A stretch of DNA of 64,000 bases from Aspidapion aeneum (Eukaryota; Arthropoda; Insecta; Coleoptera; Brentidae), in contig OY755038.1 in assembly GCA_963576565.1 (NCBI GenBank), positions 142,080,558 through 142,144,557 on the forward strand, written 5' to 3'. Positions 34,346 through 46,395 of the stretch are shown piece by piece. The notes under the pieces are model-generated. The model saw nothing but the letters and a program-made list of their open reading frames with translations, was not told where the DNA came from and searched no databases. The position numbers and the translations under genes were made by a program. Within the stretch, counting starts at the first letter, position 1. Each line of letters begins with the position of its first letter.

Positions 34346-35002
34346 TTACATCTTTTGTTTTTGTAATTTTTTTTTAAAGAACAAGAAGCTGTGTTTTATT
34401 TTGGTAACAGCAATGATTGTGTAATCATTGGTAACGGTAAGTACCAAATTATAGTAATGGAAATTTGGGGCCTAGGGGCATCTAACCTCTTTGAAGTGTG
34501 GAAATTTGGGGGTAAAATTTGCAGTTGAATTTTGAGACTGCTTAAAAGAAAACAAATAAACTTCATAAGTGTTCTAAAGGGGTCTTGAACTTGAGGCTTT
34601 GTTTGTAATGAGTGGCCAGTGTTTGACGAACTTTCATACATCATGCTTTGACAAAAATTGTACAAGTGTTAAGTAACTTATTATGTACTTTGAAATGTAA
34701 ATAAAGAAAAACAATGTTTTTATATTTATTTTTGGCCAACATAGAAAAAGTCAGAAAAAATAGTGAAACTGATTAAAGTATAAGATTAGGTTTATTATTT
34801 ACATGCAGGGGATTTTCCTACTTGAAGCAGTTGGGCCCTTATATTATCCAAAAGTTATGCAAAATAAGATAAGGCATTGTACCCAGGGGGAATCAAGAGG
34901 TCAATTTTTACTTGAAATGTTTATTATGCTTATCGGCCTAAAAGGCAAAACTATTCTACTCAAAAAGAAACTGAGAAAAAAACACTGGGAGCAAAAAATT
35001 AA
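34346..35002. other. Intron-like spacer, nothing recognised
   Basis: AT-rich with no TIR pair or domain. A CAATGATTGTGTAATCATTGG hairpin lies near 34411. Frames at 34396-34665 (-) and 34803-35063 (+) show no known motif. Confidence 0.5.
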
Positions 35003-35338
35003 ATTCAAATCAAATCAAATCAAATCGTTTATTGGTGTTAGATACACAAAGTGTTTACACTAGTCATAATTTTTTTTTTTTGAACAATAACTTATCTAAA
35101 AAAAAAAGTTCTAAAAAATTCTACTAGTAAAAGTTCAAATAGTTTTACACTATATATTTTTTTTTAATATTTGGGAAATACTTAACTAAATTCTAAAATA
35201 CACCTAAAGTACATACTATAAAATAGTGACTATAAAAGAAAATTTGGTCATAAAAAAGGACACATTACTCACATAAAGATTGATAAAATTTGGGGACTAG
35301 AAAAATTGCAGCCAAAAAGTACAATGAAAGAAACAGCA

Positions 35339-38086
35339 CTATTTAATTTTATTAGTTGACCAAGTGAGTGTGGAGTTGTAAAATTCTTCAAGTGAATAAA
35401 ATGCTTTTCCCAACAAATACTCTTTTATCTTTTTTTTGAAAAGAGTTTTATTGAGGTTAATTACCTCCTCTGGGAGCTTATTGAACAGTTTTGCGGCATG
35501 GTATCCCGGTCCATTCTGGCACCTATGAAGTCGATAAAAATTTGGCCTTAAGTTGTTTTTATTTCTAGTGTTATGGCTGTGTATATCACTGTTACAGTTG
35601 TACTGAAGAAAAAAGTTATCTCTCACATAAAGCAAGTTTTGTAAGATGAACTCACTAGGCAAAGTCAGGATCCTGCAGCTGATGAAGGCTCCTTTACAGT
35701 TGTCCCTATACCCAAGACCCGAAACAATGCGGACTGCCCTCCTCTGCATGGCAAACACCCTCTGCGCCCCTGTTGCATGACCCCACACTAAAAGAGCATA
35801 TCCCAGATGGGAATGCACAAGAGAGAAGTATGCCTGCTTCAGCACTTGGAGGGAGACACACATTGCCAAGTTTCGTAGTAGAAAAGTATTTTTGCTCATC
35901 TTGTTTGAGATCATTTCAGTGTGTGCATCCCACAGTAATTTCTGGTCCATAATTACCCCTAGAAATTTTGGATTGTCGATCACAGGTTCAACCTTTTTAA
36001 GTGAAAAGACTACATTTTGTGTTTTGAATTCATTGAGGTATAATTTATTTGATGCAAACCATTGGCCTGCTCTCGATTGTGCCTCGCCCGACGTTACTAG
36101 CGCTGTCTGTAAGTCTGTGTCTTGTACTTGGTCTGTCGTGTCATCTGCAAAATTTGTAAGAGTTTCATTTTCATTTTTGGCAATATTTGGAAGATCGTTT
36201 ATGTATATCAAAAATAAAATTGGACCCAAAATCGACCCTTGCGGGACGCCTATAGTAAGTTCTTGTTTACTGGAAGATATATTATTATAATTAACAATTT
36301 GCTGACACTTAAAAAGGTAAGATTTAATAAGGTGAATGCTGTCTAGTGTAAAATTGTAAAATGGTAGTTTGTCCAGCAATATGTCGTACGAAACACAATC
36401 GAAAGCCTTGCTTAGGTCACAAAATGTAGTGACAGTATGCTCTGACTTTTCAAATCCTTCCATAATCTTTTCAACAACCCTTAAAATTGCCAAAGTAGTG
36501 TTCCTCCCTGCCCTAAAACCATACTGTCCAGTGCTAAGTATATCATTTTTTTCTAAGTAATTTGTAATTTGATTTGCTAGACATTTTTCAAAGATTTTTG
36601 ATAAAACAGGCAATATTGATATTGGCCTATAGTTGCCTGGGTCATCAAGATTGCCTTTCTTATATATTGGGGTTACTTTTGCAATTTTCAGACAGTCAGG
36701 AAAAACACCATCTCTGATGCAATTATTTATCAATTTAGTTAGCGGTATCAACAACAGGTCCCTGACCCCTTTTATTATAGTTATGTTCAAATTATAGTAA
36801 TCCCTGCTCACCTTATTTTTCATTTGATCAATTACATCCCGCACTTCATTGAAAGACAACTCTTTAAAGGAAAAGGATTGATTATTTAAACTGGTATTAT
36901 TGTTCATGTATGTAATAGGGCTTTTATCTGTATTCTGAATTTGTGCCTGTGTGTCAACTGCAACATTTACGAAAAAATTATTAAACTCCTGTGCCGATAT
37001 TGTAGAAAGTTCTGTTTTTTTACTTTTTATGTTTTTACGGTAATCATTTATGATCTCCCCATGCACTTTGTTGGATTTGTAGCATTTTTTATTTTTGTTT
37101 CATTGCAATTTATTTTTGATTGTTTTATTGCATTTTTATAGTTATTGCGAAATTGCTTAATATAGTCCTTTAGTTCTTGAGTTGGATGATGTCTATATAC
37201 ATCATTCATATATTGAAGATGCTCTCTCATGTTTCTTAGGTCATTATTGAACCAGTTTATTTCATTTGTGTGGTTTTCTTGTTTTTTATATTTTTTTTTA
37301 GGAAATGATTCATTTAGAGCTTGTTCAACAAAATGCATAAGGGTTTCAAATTTTTCCCCGGTCTGTAAGTCACTATCGATAAAACTATAATCTATTTTAG
37401 ATATCTTTTCATAAAATATATTTTTACCAGCTTGTGTTATAGGCTGGCACAATCTTTCTATAAAATTGCAGTTTGTTTTCTGTTGTGGACATGTTACTGA
37501 CAGTAATTGGCCATCATGATCTGACTTGCTAGGTTTGACAATGCTTGCAATAAACTCAGTCTCTGAAAAATTGATAAAAATATTGTCCAAACAATTTTCC
37601 CCCCGTGTAGGTTCAAAAACTGTCTGAACCAGACCATAAGTGCTTAAAAGGTCTACCAGATCTCCACAAGTTTTCTCATTTGAGCAGAATCTAACATTGA
37701 AGTCACCTGCAAGTAGTAGGTTGGTTTGTATGTTAATACTTCTGAGAATTTTATCTAAAATATCAAGAAAGGTGTCAAAACTTCCCGAAGGAGACCTATA
37801 CACGCAAATTATTGTAATGTATACATTTCTCCACACTCATCTGCCTTATCTCAAATAATTCCTTAAAACTAGAGTTCTGTTCAATTAAAATTGCTGATCC
37901 ACCTTTTATGTACTCATTTCGACAGAATGAAGCTGCCACCTCAAGATTTCCTATTTTTAAAAATTCAATTTCATCTTCCTTAAGAAAATGTTCTGTCACA
38001 CATAGTATACTAATGTTCTTATCATAAATAAATGCATCCATTTCTTCTGTAATGTTTCTTATAGATTGTGTGTTGTAATGGAGCAC
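35339..38086 (-). pseudogene. LINE C ORF2 (endonuclease-reverse transcriptase)
   Basis: ORF2 nicks the target DNA and copies the element RNA there. The endonuclease part starts with HYNTQSIRN (38086 frame, to 37796) and continues in another frame (37836-37048) with LLAGDFNV and a SDHDG catalytic box. The RT frame (37066-35339, 575 residues) has NYRPISILPVLSKIFEK, LSKAFDCV, GVPQGSILGPILFLIYINDL and the catalytic NFADDTT, followed by a thumb and the C-terminal LLGKAFYSLEEFY motif. Two frameshifts, near 37820 and 37055, break it. Confidence 0.85.
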
Positions 38087-38127
38087 TTTAAGGTTTGCTT
38101 TCTTTTCATTGGTTTGTTCCTTACTAT

Positions 38128-38505
38128 CTATTGAGTTGGTGGCTGATTTACCCGTATTGTTGGGCTTCGTCTCGTGTGCATAAAATGGTCAACCACTACA
38201 CCTTGCCCCCAAATCTCAGGGGTCATAATTTTCTTTGAATTATCTTCAGAAACTTCTATTTTAAAGGAGCTCTTGTACCTACTATTCTTAGTTTTCATCT
38301 TGTAGCATTTACACTCAGTTTCAGTACTATTTTTTATGTACATCTTTACATCTTCCTCGGTTACTGCAGGCGAGAGCCCCGAGAGAAAAATGTATTCTTT
38401 TCTGGGAGCAACTTGAAGGGAAAAATTGATACATCCTCCGTGAATAGGGTTGTTGTATCGGGTTATGTTTGGTTTTCTCCTATAGCTCACCGTTTCCCAA
38501 TCCAA
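38128..38505 (-). pseudogene. LINE C ORF1, C-terminal part
   Basis: A 125-residue frame just upstream of ORF2 on the same strand. It starts MDWETVSYRRKP and contains a small alpha/beta region (YIFLSGLSPAVTEEDVKMYI) that looks like the RNA-binding/partner domain of LINE ORF1 proteins. It is shorter than usual ORF1 and lacks a zinc-knuckle end, so it is probably 5' truncated. Confidence 0.5.
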
Positions 38506-38525
38506 TCCAAATTGTGTCTATACTA

Positions 38526-38980
38526 CAGACAAAATGCCTCCTAACGACGATGTGTCCCCAGTAGGGTTGCCAACCTTGAATTTAGGTTTGTCAGGACATT
38601 TGTTTTAAATTATCAGGATATTTGATCCAAAATCAGGACAGCCACAAATTCTTATAAAAAACTAAAACAAAATTTTTTTTAATTATCAATTTTAAGACAT
38701 TACATACCATAAAATGTGGTGAATAGGAACACTTTTTGAATTTTCAGAATGTGTACATTCACCTGCCATTGTGGTGAATACGAACAAGTACTGTTTTGTA
38801 TGTTTGTTCGCTTTTAATTCAATTGTAGGTAAAAGGGAACAAAACTGGAGACAAAGTTAACAAGCCAGCAGTAATTTTTGTAAAAAAATTGGAATAAAAC
38901 AAAAAACTCAAATTAAATTAGGTTTTATTTCTTAAAAAACTTTGATGTGAACACAAAAAAACTTAAATTTCTATTTTAAT
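38526..38980. other. Spacer, nothing recognised
   Basis: Contains CAGTAGGGTTGCCAACC at 38561, which resembles a hAT-type MITE tip, but no partner end was found. Otherwise AT-rich. Confidence 0.4.
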
Positions 38981-38984
38981 GAAA

Positions 38985-39185
38985 ATTATATGCTAACTTT
39001 ATATAAAGTTAGCACAACACCTATAGAAATAAAGGATTTATCTGAAAAATATTTTGTGCACAATTTGCTATTAATTATCAGTAAATTAGTTGTGAAAACA
39101 AAAAATTTCCATGCCCCTTTCTTAAAAAAAAAATGGTGTTTTGCTAACTTAATACGAGAAACTTTGATACATTTAGATATTTAGC
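38985..39185. repeat. GCTAACTTTATATAAAGTTAGC palindrome repeat, one unit
   Basis: A 20-bp-class palindrome is followed by ACACCTATAGAAATAAAGGATTT and GTAAATTAGTTGTG blocks and closes with TTTTGCTAACTT. The same unit occurs in tandem at 59470-59800. Confidence 0.7.
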
Positions 39186-39235
39186 GGGTACGATTAACTG
39201 GGAAACTATTGAAAGCTCAGCCAATTCTATACATT

Positions 39236-40440
39236 CAAAATCAAAATCAAATCAAAAATCAAAATCTTTATTAACGCATATAGCAGTTACAAATAAAAAA
39301 CCTTTTTTTAACCTGTTGCAAAATACATTGTAACTACAATTAAAAAAGTCAATGTTATTATTTTCTTGCATTAGAAAATTTGCAGTTTTACACATTCGAT
39401 TTATAGGAATATTAGTACCATAATTAGTTCTATGAAATGTTAGACTAAATAGATCTTTATTTCTGGAATTCCTAGGTGGAATGTGAAAGCTAACCTCTGA
39501 GAGAAGCTCTGGGGCATCAATCATACTGTTCAAAATTTTAAAGAGAGTGCAAGTATCAAAAAAAGTTCTTCGACTTTCTAATGAAGTAAGATTTAAAAGT
39601 TTCATTATTTCATTACAATTAACTTCTTCATAGGGAATACCCAGCCTAAGTCCCACTCTTCTTAAAAATTTTCTCTGCACTCTCTCTAAGCTCTCCTTAT
39701 GAACTCCATAAAAAGGCTGCCAAACTGAACTGGCATATTCGAGCACTGAACGAACAAGTGCACAGTAAACATCTTTTAACACATATCTATATCTTTCAGA
39801 GTGCAAAAGAGAAACCCCAGTAATCTCATTGCTTTGTTGGTGGTTTTTTCAATATGTGTGCTAAATGATAGATCACTTTCTATCCACACTCCTAGATCTT
39901 TAACTAAGGTTTTTCTCTCTAACTCTTCAGAGTCAATAGAATAATTAAATAGAATAGGTTGTTTTATTTTATTAAAAGTAATGATATTGCATTTTTTAAT
40001 ATTTAAGGTAAGACTATTTTCTGTACACCAAGAAGAAAACAAATTCAATTGATCCTGCAAAGATTGACAGTCAGTAGGATTAACAATAATTTTTATAAAT
40101 TTTAAAGTCATCTGCAAAAGCCTTAAACTGGCAGTCATAAAAAATATTTTTCACATCATTTACAAAGATGTTGAATAATAGAGTCGACAGATGTCCACCT
40201 TGAGGTACACCTGATGTTACAGTGATTTCTGAAGATATATAATTTTTTATTTTTACAGCTTGCTTGCGATTAATTAGGTTACTTTCAAATCAACTCAAGA
40301 TAGAGCCATGAAGTCCCACTGCCTTTAATTTAGATAGTAAAATTTTCTGATCCACTCTGTCAAATGCCTTCGAGAAGTCTGTATAAATAGCATCAACCTG
40401 ATACTTATTCTCGAAAGCACCCAACAGAGTTTGTTCATAT
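39236..40440 (-). pseudogene. LINE A, 3' part (RT fingers/palm to tail)
   Basis: This continues LINE A after the LINE B insertion. From 40440 the - strand encodes FSKAFDRVDQKILLSKLK, a SGVPQGGHLSTLLFN block and FADDFKIY, then the thumb (SSWCTENSLTLNIKKCNI) and a C-terminal region (FLRRVGLRLGIPYEEVN). An in-frame TGA near 40290 and frameshifts near 40120 and 39790 break it. The end is a (GATTTT)n tail at 39236-39265 on the - strand, after AATAAA. Confidence 0.8.
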
Positions 40441-43150
40441 GTTAAGTAAAATAAAATAAAAATAAAATAAATAAAAAGGCCTTTATTTTATCCTCGGCGA
40501 AGGGCAGCTTTAGCTGTTAACTTAACCGAGCACAAGTTCTCAATATGAATACAATATAGTGTTTACTTATAAATAATAAAAATAAAAAAATAATAAAACG
40601 ATAACAAAATATATCTATAATTTTTTACCTATTTGCAATCGGCATGAAATTAAATATGTAAATTAAAATTTATCAATGAAAAGTAAATGATAGGTACCTA
40701 TTTGTACATTGAACACAGAATATGAACATTTAAGAAAGATGACATCACAACAACAATATATAAAATAAGAAAAATATTGCACACATACATAACATTTTAT
40801 TACTTATTGTTGGCTTTCGGTTAATTGTTTTTTCATATGTTTTTTGAAAGAAAAAAGAGACAGACTGGTAAGGTGATGAATTTTAAATTTATTTATTATT
40901 TTTGTAGCACAAAAAGTAAACGATCTTTGAAAAATCGCAGTGCGGTGCCGGGGTGTATCAAACATAGAGACGGTACGTGTTTGTCTAATATGCCTCGTAG
41001 TTCCTGATTTAAGTTTATTAAACAAATAAGAAGGACATTCGTCTCTCAAAAGTTTAAACAAGAAGCAGCTAAAATGTAGTTTTTCTCTGTTTTGAATACT
41101 GATCCATTTTAGGTCCCTTAAACTTTGAGTCACATGATCACGTCTTCTCAGGCCACAGATAAAGCGCACACAAGAATTTTGGATTTTTTGCAATTTATAT
41201 TTGCTAGAAACATCGAGACACGGCCCATAGACAAAATTACAGTAGTTACAATGGGATAAAATAAGCGCTTCACACAGTTGTTTTTTTAATAATGGATTAA
41301 GTATATCCTTACTTTTATATAGATTTCTCAAAGACATGTATGCTCTCTGAACTACTCTGGATACCTGAGTCCTGAATCTCAAGTTGGTGTCAAAAACTAT
41401 TCCCAAATTCTTGTACTCCATTACATCAGTGACCTTTACATTTTCAATCAAAATATCAACATTTTCACGAGACCAGGACGCCAGGGCTCCAAAATAGATG
41501 ACAGCTGATTTCTTTGGATTGAGCTTTAAACCATTTTCCTTTGAATACTTATTTATCGCACTAAGACAGGAATTCAGTAATTCTATGGCCATGTCAACAT
41601 TGTTTTTCGTGAAACTTGTGTAAAGTTGCGCATCATCGCAATACTGAGCTAGACTACATTCTTGAACAAATTCTTTGAGATCATTTATGTAGACAATAAA
41701 GAGTAAAGGACCCAAAATAGACCCTTGAGGAACACCTCTATTTAATTCTTCTAGTTCAGAATGCTTGCCATCCACTTTTGTTGTTTGAAACCTATCGGTA
41801 AGATAACTCTCACAAAACCTTAGCGATTTTGGCAAAAATCCATAATGAGACAACTTGGCAAGGAGTAGGTTATGGTCGAGTGTATCGAAAGCCTTGCTGT
41901 AGTCCAAAAGCACCAATGCAGTGGTCTCACCCCTATCGCAAGCAGTCAAAATATCATCCAAGACCCCAAGAAGTGCTGTAGCAGTGCTAAATCCACGACG
42001 AAACCCCGATTGTTTGTTGGAGATCAAGTTGTTTTTATTAAAATAATTAATCATTTGCTTATAAATAAGTTTCTCAAAAATCTTGGACAACACGGACAAT
42101 AAACTTATAGGTCGTAAATCAGAAAGCTCACCCGGAGTGGATACCTTTGGTAGCGGCAAAACAACTGCTTTCTTCCATTGCGTAGGAAACTGACTCCTCT
42201 CAATACAAACATTAAAAATGTGAGTCAGAACGGGCACGACACCAGGACAGCACATTCTGACCATCTCCAAAGAAATATTGTCAATTCCACTAGAATTCGA
42301 TTTAATTTGCGCAATAGCTTCGGACACGCCCCCAGTGTCGACCAACTCCAAATCAAATCTACTCTCAGTCGCTCTACCGCCCAGGTACCTGCGGATGGTT
42401 TCATCCGATACTGGTGTGGACACTTGACGTACGGAATCTACAAAAAACTGATTGATTGCCTCAGGATTTTTTAGACTATCGGGAAGGGGAGAAGCGCCCC
42501 TCGCCCTGCTGTAGATATTCAGATCAGCTAAGGTATCCCAAAGTTTTTTTTTGTTTTTATCTTTACTTACAACATTTAAATACCCTTTTTTTTCATTCCT
42601 TACAGCAGTTGTAAACATGTTTCTCATATTTTTATAAGCATTCCAGTCACCGATATCTTTTGTGCGCTTGAACTTTGTAAGTAAACTATTTCTATATATT
42701 TTCATTTCCCTTAGAGTATCGGTAAACCAGGGCGCCTTGGGTTTGGTCACTTTAACTGTTGTTAGAGGTGCATGTCTGTCAAACAACTGCGTAAGAATTT
42801 TAGTAAACCGCTGAACCTTGTCATCCACTTCTTCAAGACGAAAAACCTCTCCCCAATCCATGGTTTCAACATCTTGTACAAAAGCCGCCCTGTTTAAACT
42901 TTTGAAATTTCTAAAAGTAACTAACCTAGGGGGCATTTTTTTAACCATTATATTTAGAGTACAGTAAATAAGCTGATGGTCAGAGTGTTCATGCATATCG
43001 CGGTGTTCTACATTTCCAACTAATAGATTTTCATTTGACAAAATTATGACATCAATTAAGCTTGCTTTCTCCCTGGAAAATCTAGTTGGGTTGATAACTA
43101 CTTGCCTGAAATTAAATGAATCTAATAGAAAGTTGAATTGTTCATTTATT
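40441..43150 (-). mobile_element. LINE B, 5'-truncated, inserted in LINE A
   Basis: It runs from about 43150 to an (ATTTT)n-type tail at 40446-40480. Both sides are LINE A sequence in the same orientation: LINE A coding stops at about 43165 and resumes at 40440. The 3' UTR is 40481-40803. The exact target duplication is ambiguous by eye because both junctions are A/T-rich and share ATGAACAA. Confidence 0.8.
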
Positions 43151-43164
43151 GTTCTGTACTCCAA
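40804..43164 (-). CDS. LINE B ORF2, open RT with partial endonuclease
   Basis: A continuous 786-codon frame. Residues 1-70 are the end of the endonuclease, with EHSDHQLI (SDH at 61-63). The RT spans roughly residues 290-620: SSGIDNIS, LRPISLLSVLSKIFEKL (350-366), DYSKAFD (421-427), RGVPQGSILGPLLFIVYINDL (about 476-496) and the catalytic box QYCDD (507-511), where the usual alanine before DD is cysteine. A thumb and a Cys/His-containing C-terminal region follow (CNYCNFVYGPC). Only the N-terminus is missing, because of 5' truncation at about 43150; the first codons belong to LINE A. It is the best preserved coding sequence in the LINE nest. Confidence 0.85.
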   Translation of the reverse strand: MEYRTINEQFNFLLDSFNFRQVVINPTRFSREKASLIDVIILSNENLLVGNVEHRDMHEHSDHQLIYCTLNIMVKKMPPRLVTFRNFKSLNRAAFVQDVETMDWGEVFRLEEVDDKVQRFTKILTQLFDRHAPLTTVKVTKPKAPWFTDTLREMKIYRNSLLTKFKRTKDIGDWNAYKNMRNMFTTAVRNEKKGYLNVVSKDKNKKKLWDTLADLNIYSRARGASPLPDSLKNPEAINQFFVDSVRQVSTPVSDETIRRYLGGRATESRFDLELVDTGGVSEAIAQIKSNSSGIDNISLEMVRMCCPGVVPVLTHIFNVCIERSQFPTQWKKAVVLPLPKVSTPGELSDLRPISLLSVLSKIFEKLIYKQMINYFNKNNLISNKQSGFRRGFSTATALLGVLDDILTACDRGETTALVLLDYSKAFDTLDHNLLLAKLSHYGFLPKSLRFCESYLTDRFQTTKVDGKHSELEELNRGVPQGSILGPLLFIVYINDLKEFVQECSLAQYCDDAQLYTSFTKNNVDMAIELLNSCLSAINKYSKENGLKLNPKKSAVIYFGALASWSRENVDILIENVKVTDVMEYKNLGIVFDTNLRFRTQVSRVVQRAYMSLRNLYKSKDILNPLLKKQLCEALILSHCNYCNFVYGPCLDVSSKYKLQKIQNSCVRFICGLRRRDHVTQSLRDLKWISIQNREKLHFSCFLFKLLRDECPSYLFNKLKSGTTRHIRQTRTVSMFDTPRHRTAIFQRSFTFCATKIINKFKIHHLTSLSLFSFKKHMKKQLTESQQ

Positions 43165-44880
43165 AAGAGGTTAGATATAGTGGATCTTCCTTTCATAAAG
43201 CCATGCTGTTCATTAATTATAATATTTTTAAAAAGAGGAGTCAATCTGTCAGCTACTAATGATTCAAAAATCTTTGCTATTAATGAAATTTTTCCATCCT
43301 TAAAAACAGGAGACACATAAGATCTTTTCCAAAGATCTGGAAAAACACCTGAACTTAAAGACAAGTTAAAAATTTTACATAAAATGTCAGATAAAACATA
43401 CTTACAGTTTTGTAATAAAGACACAGGAATCCCATCAGGACCCATTCCTAAATTTTTCTTTAACATATCAATTTTATTAAAAACATCAAACATTGACAAC
43501 TCTAAAAAACCTACATTAAGACATTTATCACAATAAAAAATTTTTTCTGACAATGGCTTATCAAAGTCAAAGTCAGAGTACACAGATGAAAAATGAGACT
43601 TAAACATTTCTGAAATTTCTTGCCCATTATCAGATTCACACTCATTAAAGAACATGCATTTTGGAAATTCTCCACAATCTTTCTTAGAATTGACAAAGTT
43701 CCAAAAGGAACATTTATCTTGTAGCTGGTTTTCTAAATCTTTAATAAAACTTTTATAAGACGACTGAGAGATGTTATAGCAGTCTGCTCTTAGAATAGCA
43801 AAATTATTATAGTCATCTTGAGATTGTGTAGATTTATATTTTTTGTGTGCAATCTTTTTTTCAACAATTAAATTTTTTAAGTTGTTTGGCATCCATTTTG
43901 GAAATTTTGAAGGTTTAAATCTTGATAAAGGGTTGAAAGCCTCAATAATACCATAAATGATATCATAAAATCTGGAAACTATGGTATTCACATCTGTGCA
44001 CTCAAAAACTGAGTCCCAATTGACACAGGAAAGATAAAAATTTATTTCTTTAAAGTTAGCACACTTAAAGTTAAGATATAAATATTCACTAGAAAGATTT
44101 GACAGCTTTTCTGTCATGACAAATGAACATTCAAATGCAGGATGCGGAGCATCTAACTTTAACATAGGATTGTTACATATATTGACTTTTACATCACAGT
44201 TATCACAAAACATGAGATCAAGAAAATTTCCATATACATTAGGAATATCTATCATTTGGAATAAAGATAAATATGCTGCACAATCAGCCATACATGTCAC
44301 TTCCTTGGAAAGTGAGCCTACAGGCACCGATCCTTCTAAAGTTTTCTCCCATTTTATATTCGGAAGATTAAAGTCACCCCAAATGAAAATGTTGGTAAAA
44401 TTATGATTTTCTATTTGATGGATTAAAGAAAGACAGAAATTCTCATATATATCTAGAGGTGATGTTCCTGGTATGTAAGCATTACCAACCAAAATTTGTT
44501 GTGATTCAATGGTAATTGAAATAAAAAGATGTTCAACATTTTCAATTGGTGCCGTTAATATTCTAGATGAAAGACAACTCTTGACTGCTATCAGTACACC
44601 CCCCTGAGATTTACATGTACTAGTTTTTATTGACCTGTCACACCTGTAGACCTGATAGCCTTCTAAACCCAGCTCACTAGACAAAATGGAACAATCCAGA
44701 AAGGTTTCTGTCAGCAATATCACATCATAGTCTTCGACAAGTACATTGCACATAAGATTATTGATTTTAGTTCTTATTCCTCTAACATTTTGGTAATAAA
44801 ATGTTAAAGCTCCCTTAGGTTTGTAGGAGGTTGAGACAACTGAAAATTTTGTTTTTGATGTTTTTTTCTGAATACATTGT
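43150..44880 (-). pseudogene. LINE A, 5' part (endonuclease and start of RT)
   Basis: The frame is open from about 44884 on the - strand. It encodes the endonuclease: YYQNVRGIRTK start, ILLTETFL, IFIWGDFNLPNIKW. The usual catalytic SDH appears as APHPAF, which suggests decay. The RT start follows (GMGPDGIPVSLL, FPDLWKRSYVSPVFK), but the NYRP segment before SLIAKIFES is shortened. Coding stops at the LINE B junction and resumes at 40440. Confidence 0.8.
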
Positions 44881-45951
44881 TTTCAAGAAACCATTATGAT
44901 TATATTTAACAATAGTTTCTCACTAAGAAAACTCAAAATTAAACCGACAAAACGGTGGATTACAAAAGGTATTAGAACTTTGGGTAAAAATCTTAGATCT
45001 CTACATACAATACGAAAGTTGGTGAACTCTGACTGGTTTCATAATTATTATAATACCTATGTATCGAAAAATTTATAAAAAAGTAATATGTACAGCGAAA
45101 AAAAATTACTATCATGCAAGGATCAACAAGGCAGCCAACTCTCAGAGAATACTGGAAAATTATCAATGAATTGAGAGGAAAACCAGATAAGACAACAAAT
45201 AAACTAAATATTACATCCTCAGAATTAAATCACTTATACTGTACAGTCGCCGGTAAATTAAGACCCTTTAAGCTTTCCACCACCTTTGACACCTACAAAT
45301 AATTTTGAAATTTCTCCTACAAATATATCAGAACTAAAAAAAATCTTCAGTTCTATAAAGAAACAAAATTCCTCAGGTGTTGACAACCTGTCACTGAAGA
45401 TATTCAAAAATTTGCCAGAAGATGCTCTAATGACAGTTGTTAATTGTATCAACGATTCTTTTATGGCAGGTAAATTTCTGGACTGTTTAAAGTTGGCTGT
45501 CGTTGACCCAATATTTAAAAGTGGCGATGATCAGGATCCGTCAAACTACCGTCCAATTTCGTTGCCAATAACACTTTCGAAAATCATAGAGAAAATAGTA
45601 AAAATCAGATTGGTTGAATATCTTTGCAGCAGAGATATTATAACCTTGGAACAATTTGGTTTTCAGGAAAAAAAGGGAACACAGGACGCCATTTTCTCCT
45701 TTTTAGAAAAACTTTTCTTCAGTCTTAATGATGGCGAAAAAGCGGCAGCAGTGTTTTGTGATTTTTCCAAAGCATTTGATTGCGTTAATCACGGAATACT
45801 GCTTCGCAAAATGAGACATTATGGTATTAGAGGGGAACAGAGCTCAAATGGTTTGAGTCATATCTGACGGAAAGAATTGAGTTTACAAGAATAGCATATG
45901 TTGAGGACTCTAAAACCTTGAGGCTTGAACAAGGCGTCCCCCAAGGGTCAG
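44881..45951 (+). pseudogene. LINE D, 5' part (linker and RT fingers/palm)
   Basis: This + strand element abuts LINE A head to head at about 44880. It first shows the region between endonuclease and RT (KRWITKGIRTLGKNLRSL). After a frameshift near 45300 comes the RT: SSGVDNLSLKIFK, NYRPISLPITLSKIIEKIV, FCDFSKAFDCVNHGILLRKM. Another frameshift lies near 45835, then the frame reaches EQGVPQGS, where the Harbinger transposon interrupts it. It resumes at 58146. Confidence 0.85.
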
Positions 45952-46134
45952 GGACCCAATTCTTGAATTAAATCCGTATACGGATTCGGCAAAACGTATA
46001 CGGATTTTCAACATTCGAATTCTTGAAAGCTCGTATACGAGTTTCTCGTTCGAAATTAGAGTCGAGTGGTCAAGCCCACTCGAATCTCAATTTCCGCATA
46101 CGAATCTCAGTGATCTAACCTAACATTTTTGTTT

Positions 46135-46395
46135 GTTTTTTATTTTTATTTTTTGAAGTTTTGTGATTTGTAAAGTATTGTGAATAGGTACTCGTCGTAG
46201 TCGTAGTTTTTAGTTTTAAGGCATGTGTCTGTGACTTTATCTCTTTGTAAGAGTAATAGGTATATTTTTTATTTTTCTTTTTTGAAGTTTTGTGATTTGT
46301 TAAGTATTGTTAATAGGTACTCGTCGTAGTCGTAGTTTTTAGTTTTAAGGCATGTGTCTGTGACTTTATCTCTTTGTAAGAGTAATAGGTATATA
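46135..46395. repeat. 129-bp tandem duplication upstream of the transposase
   Basis: Two nearly identical copies containing GAAGTTTTGTGATTTG, TAGGTACTCGTCGTAGTCG and GGCATGTGTCTGTGACTT lie between the left TIR and the transposase ATG, in the presumed promoter or 5' UTR. Confidence 0.85.

Larger units (their letters stand above)
35003..38525 (-). mobile_element. LINE C, nearly full-length non-LTR retrotransposon
   Basis: It runs on the - strand from about 38525 to a (GATTT)n tail at 35003-35026, which follows AATAAACG. It contains ORF1 (38505-38128) and an ORF2 with endonuclease and reverse transcriptase broken into three frames. The C-terminal layout and the short-repeat tail instead of poly(A) suggest the Jockey/CR1 group, but the clade is not certain. 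The 5' end is not precisely defined. Confidence 0.8.

Noticed and set aside
43130..43165. Target duplication of LINE B
   Set aside because: Both junctions share ATGAACAA-like text, but the bases are too A/T-rich and imperfect to fix the boundaries by eye.
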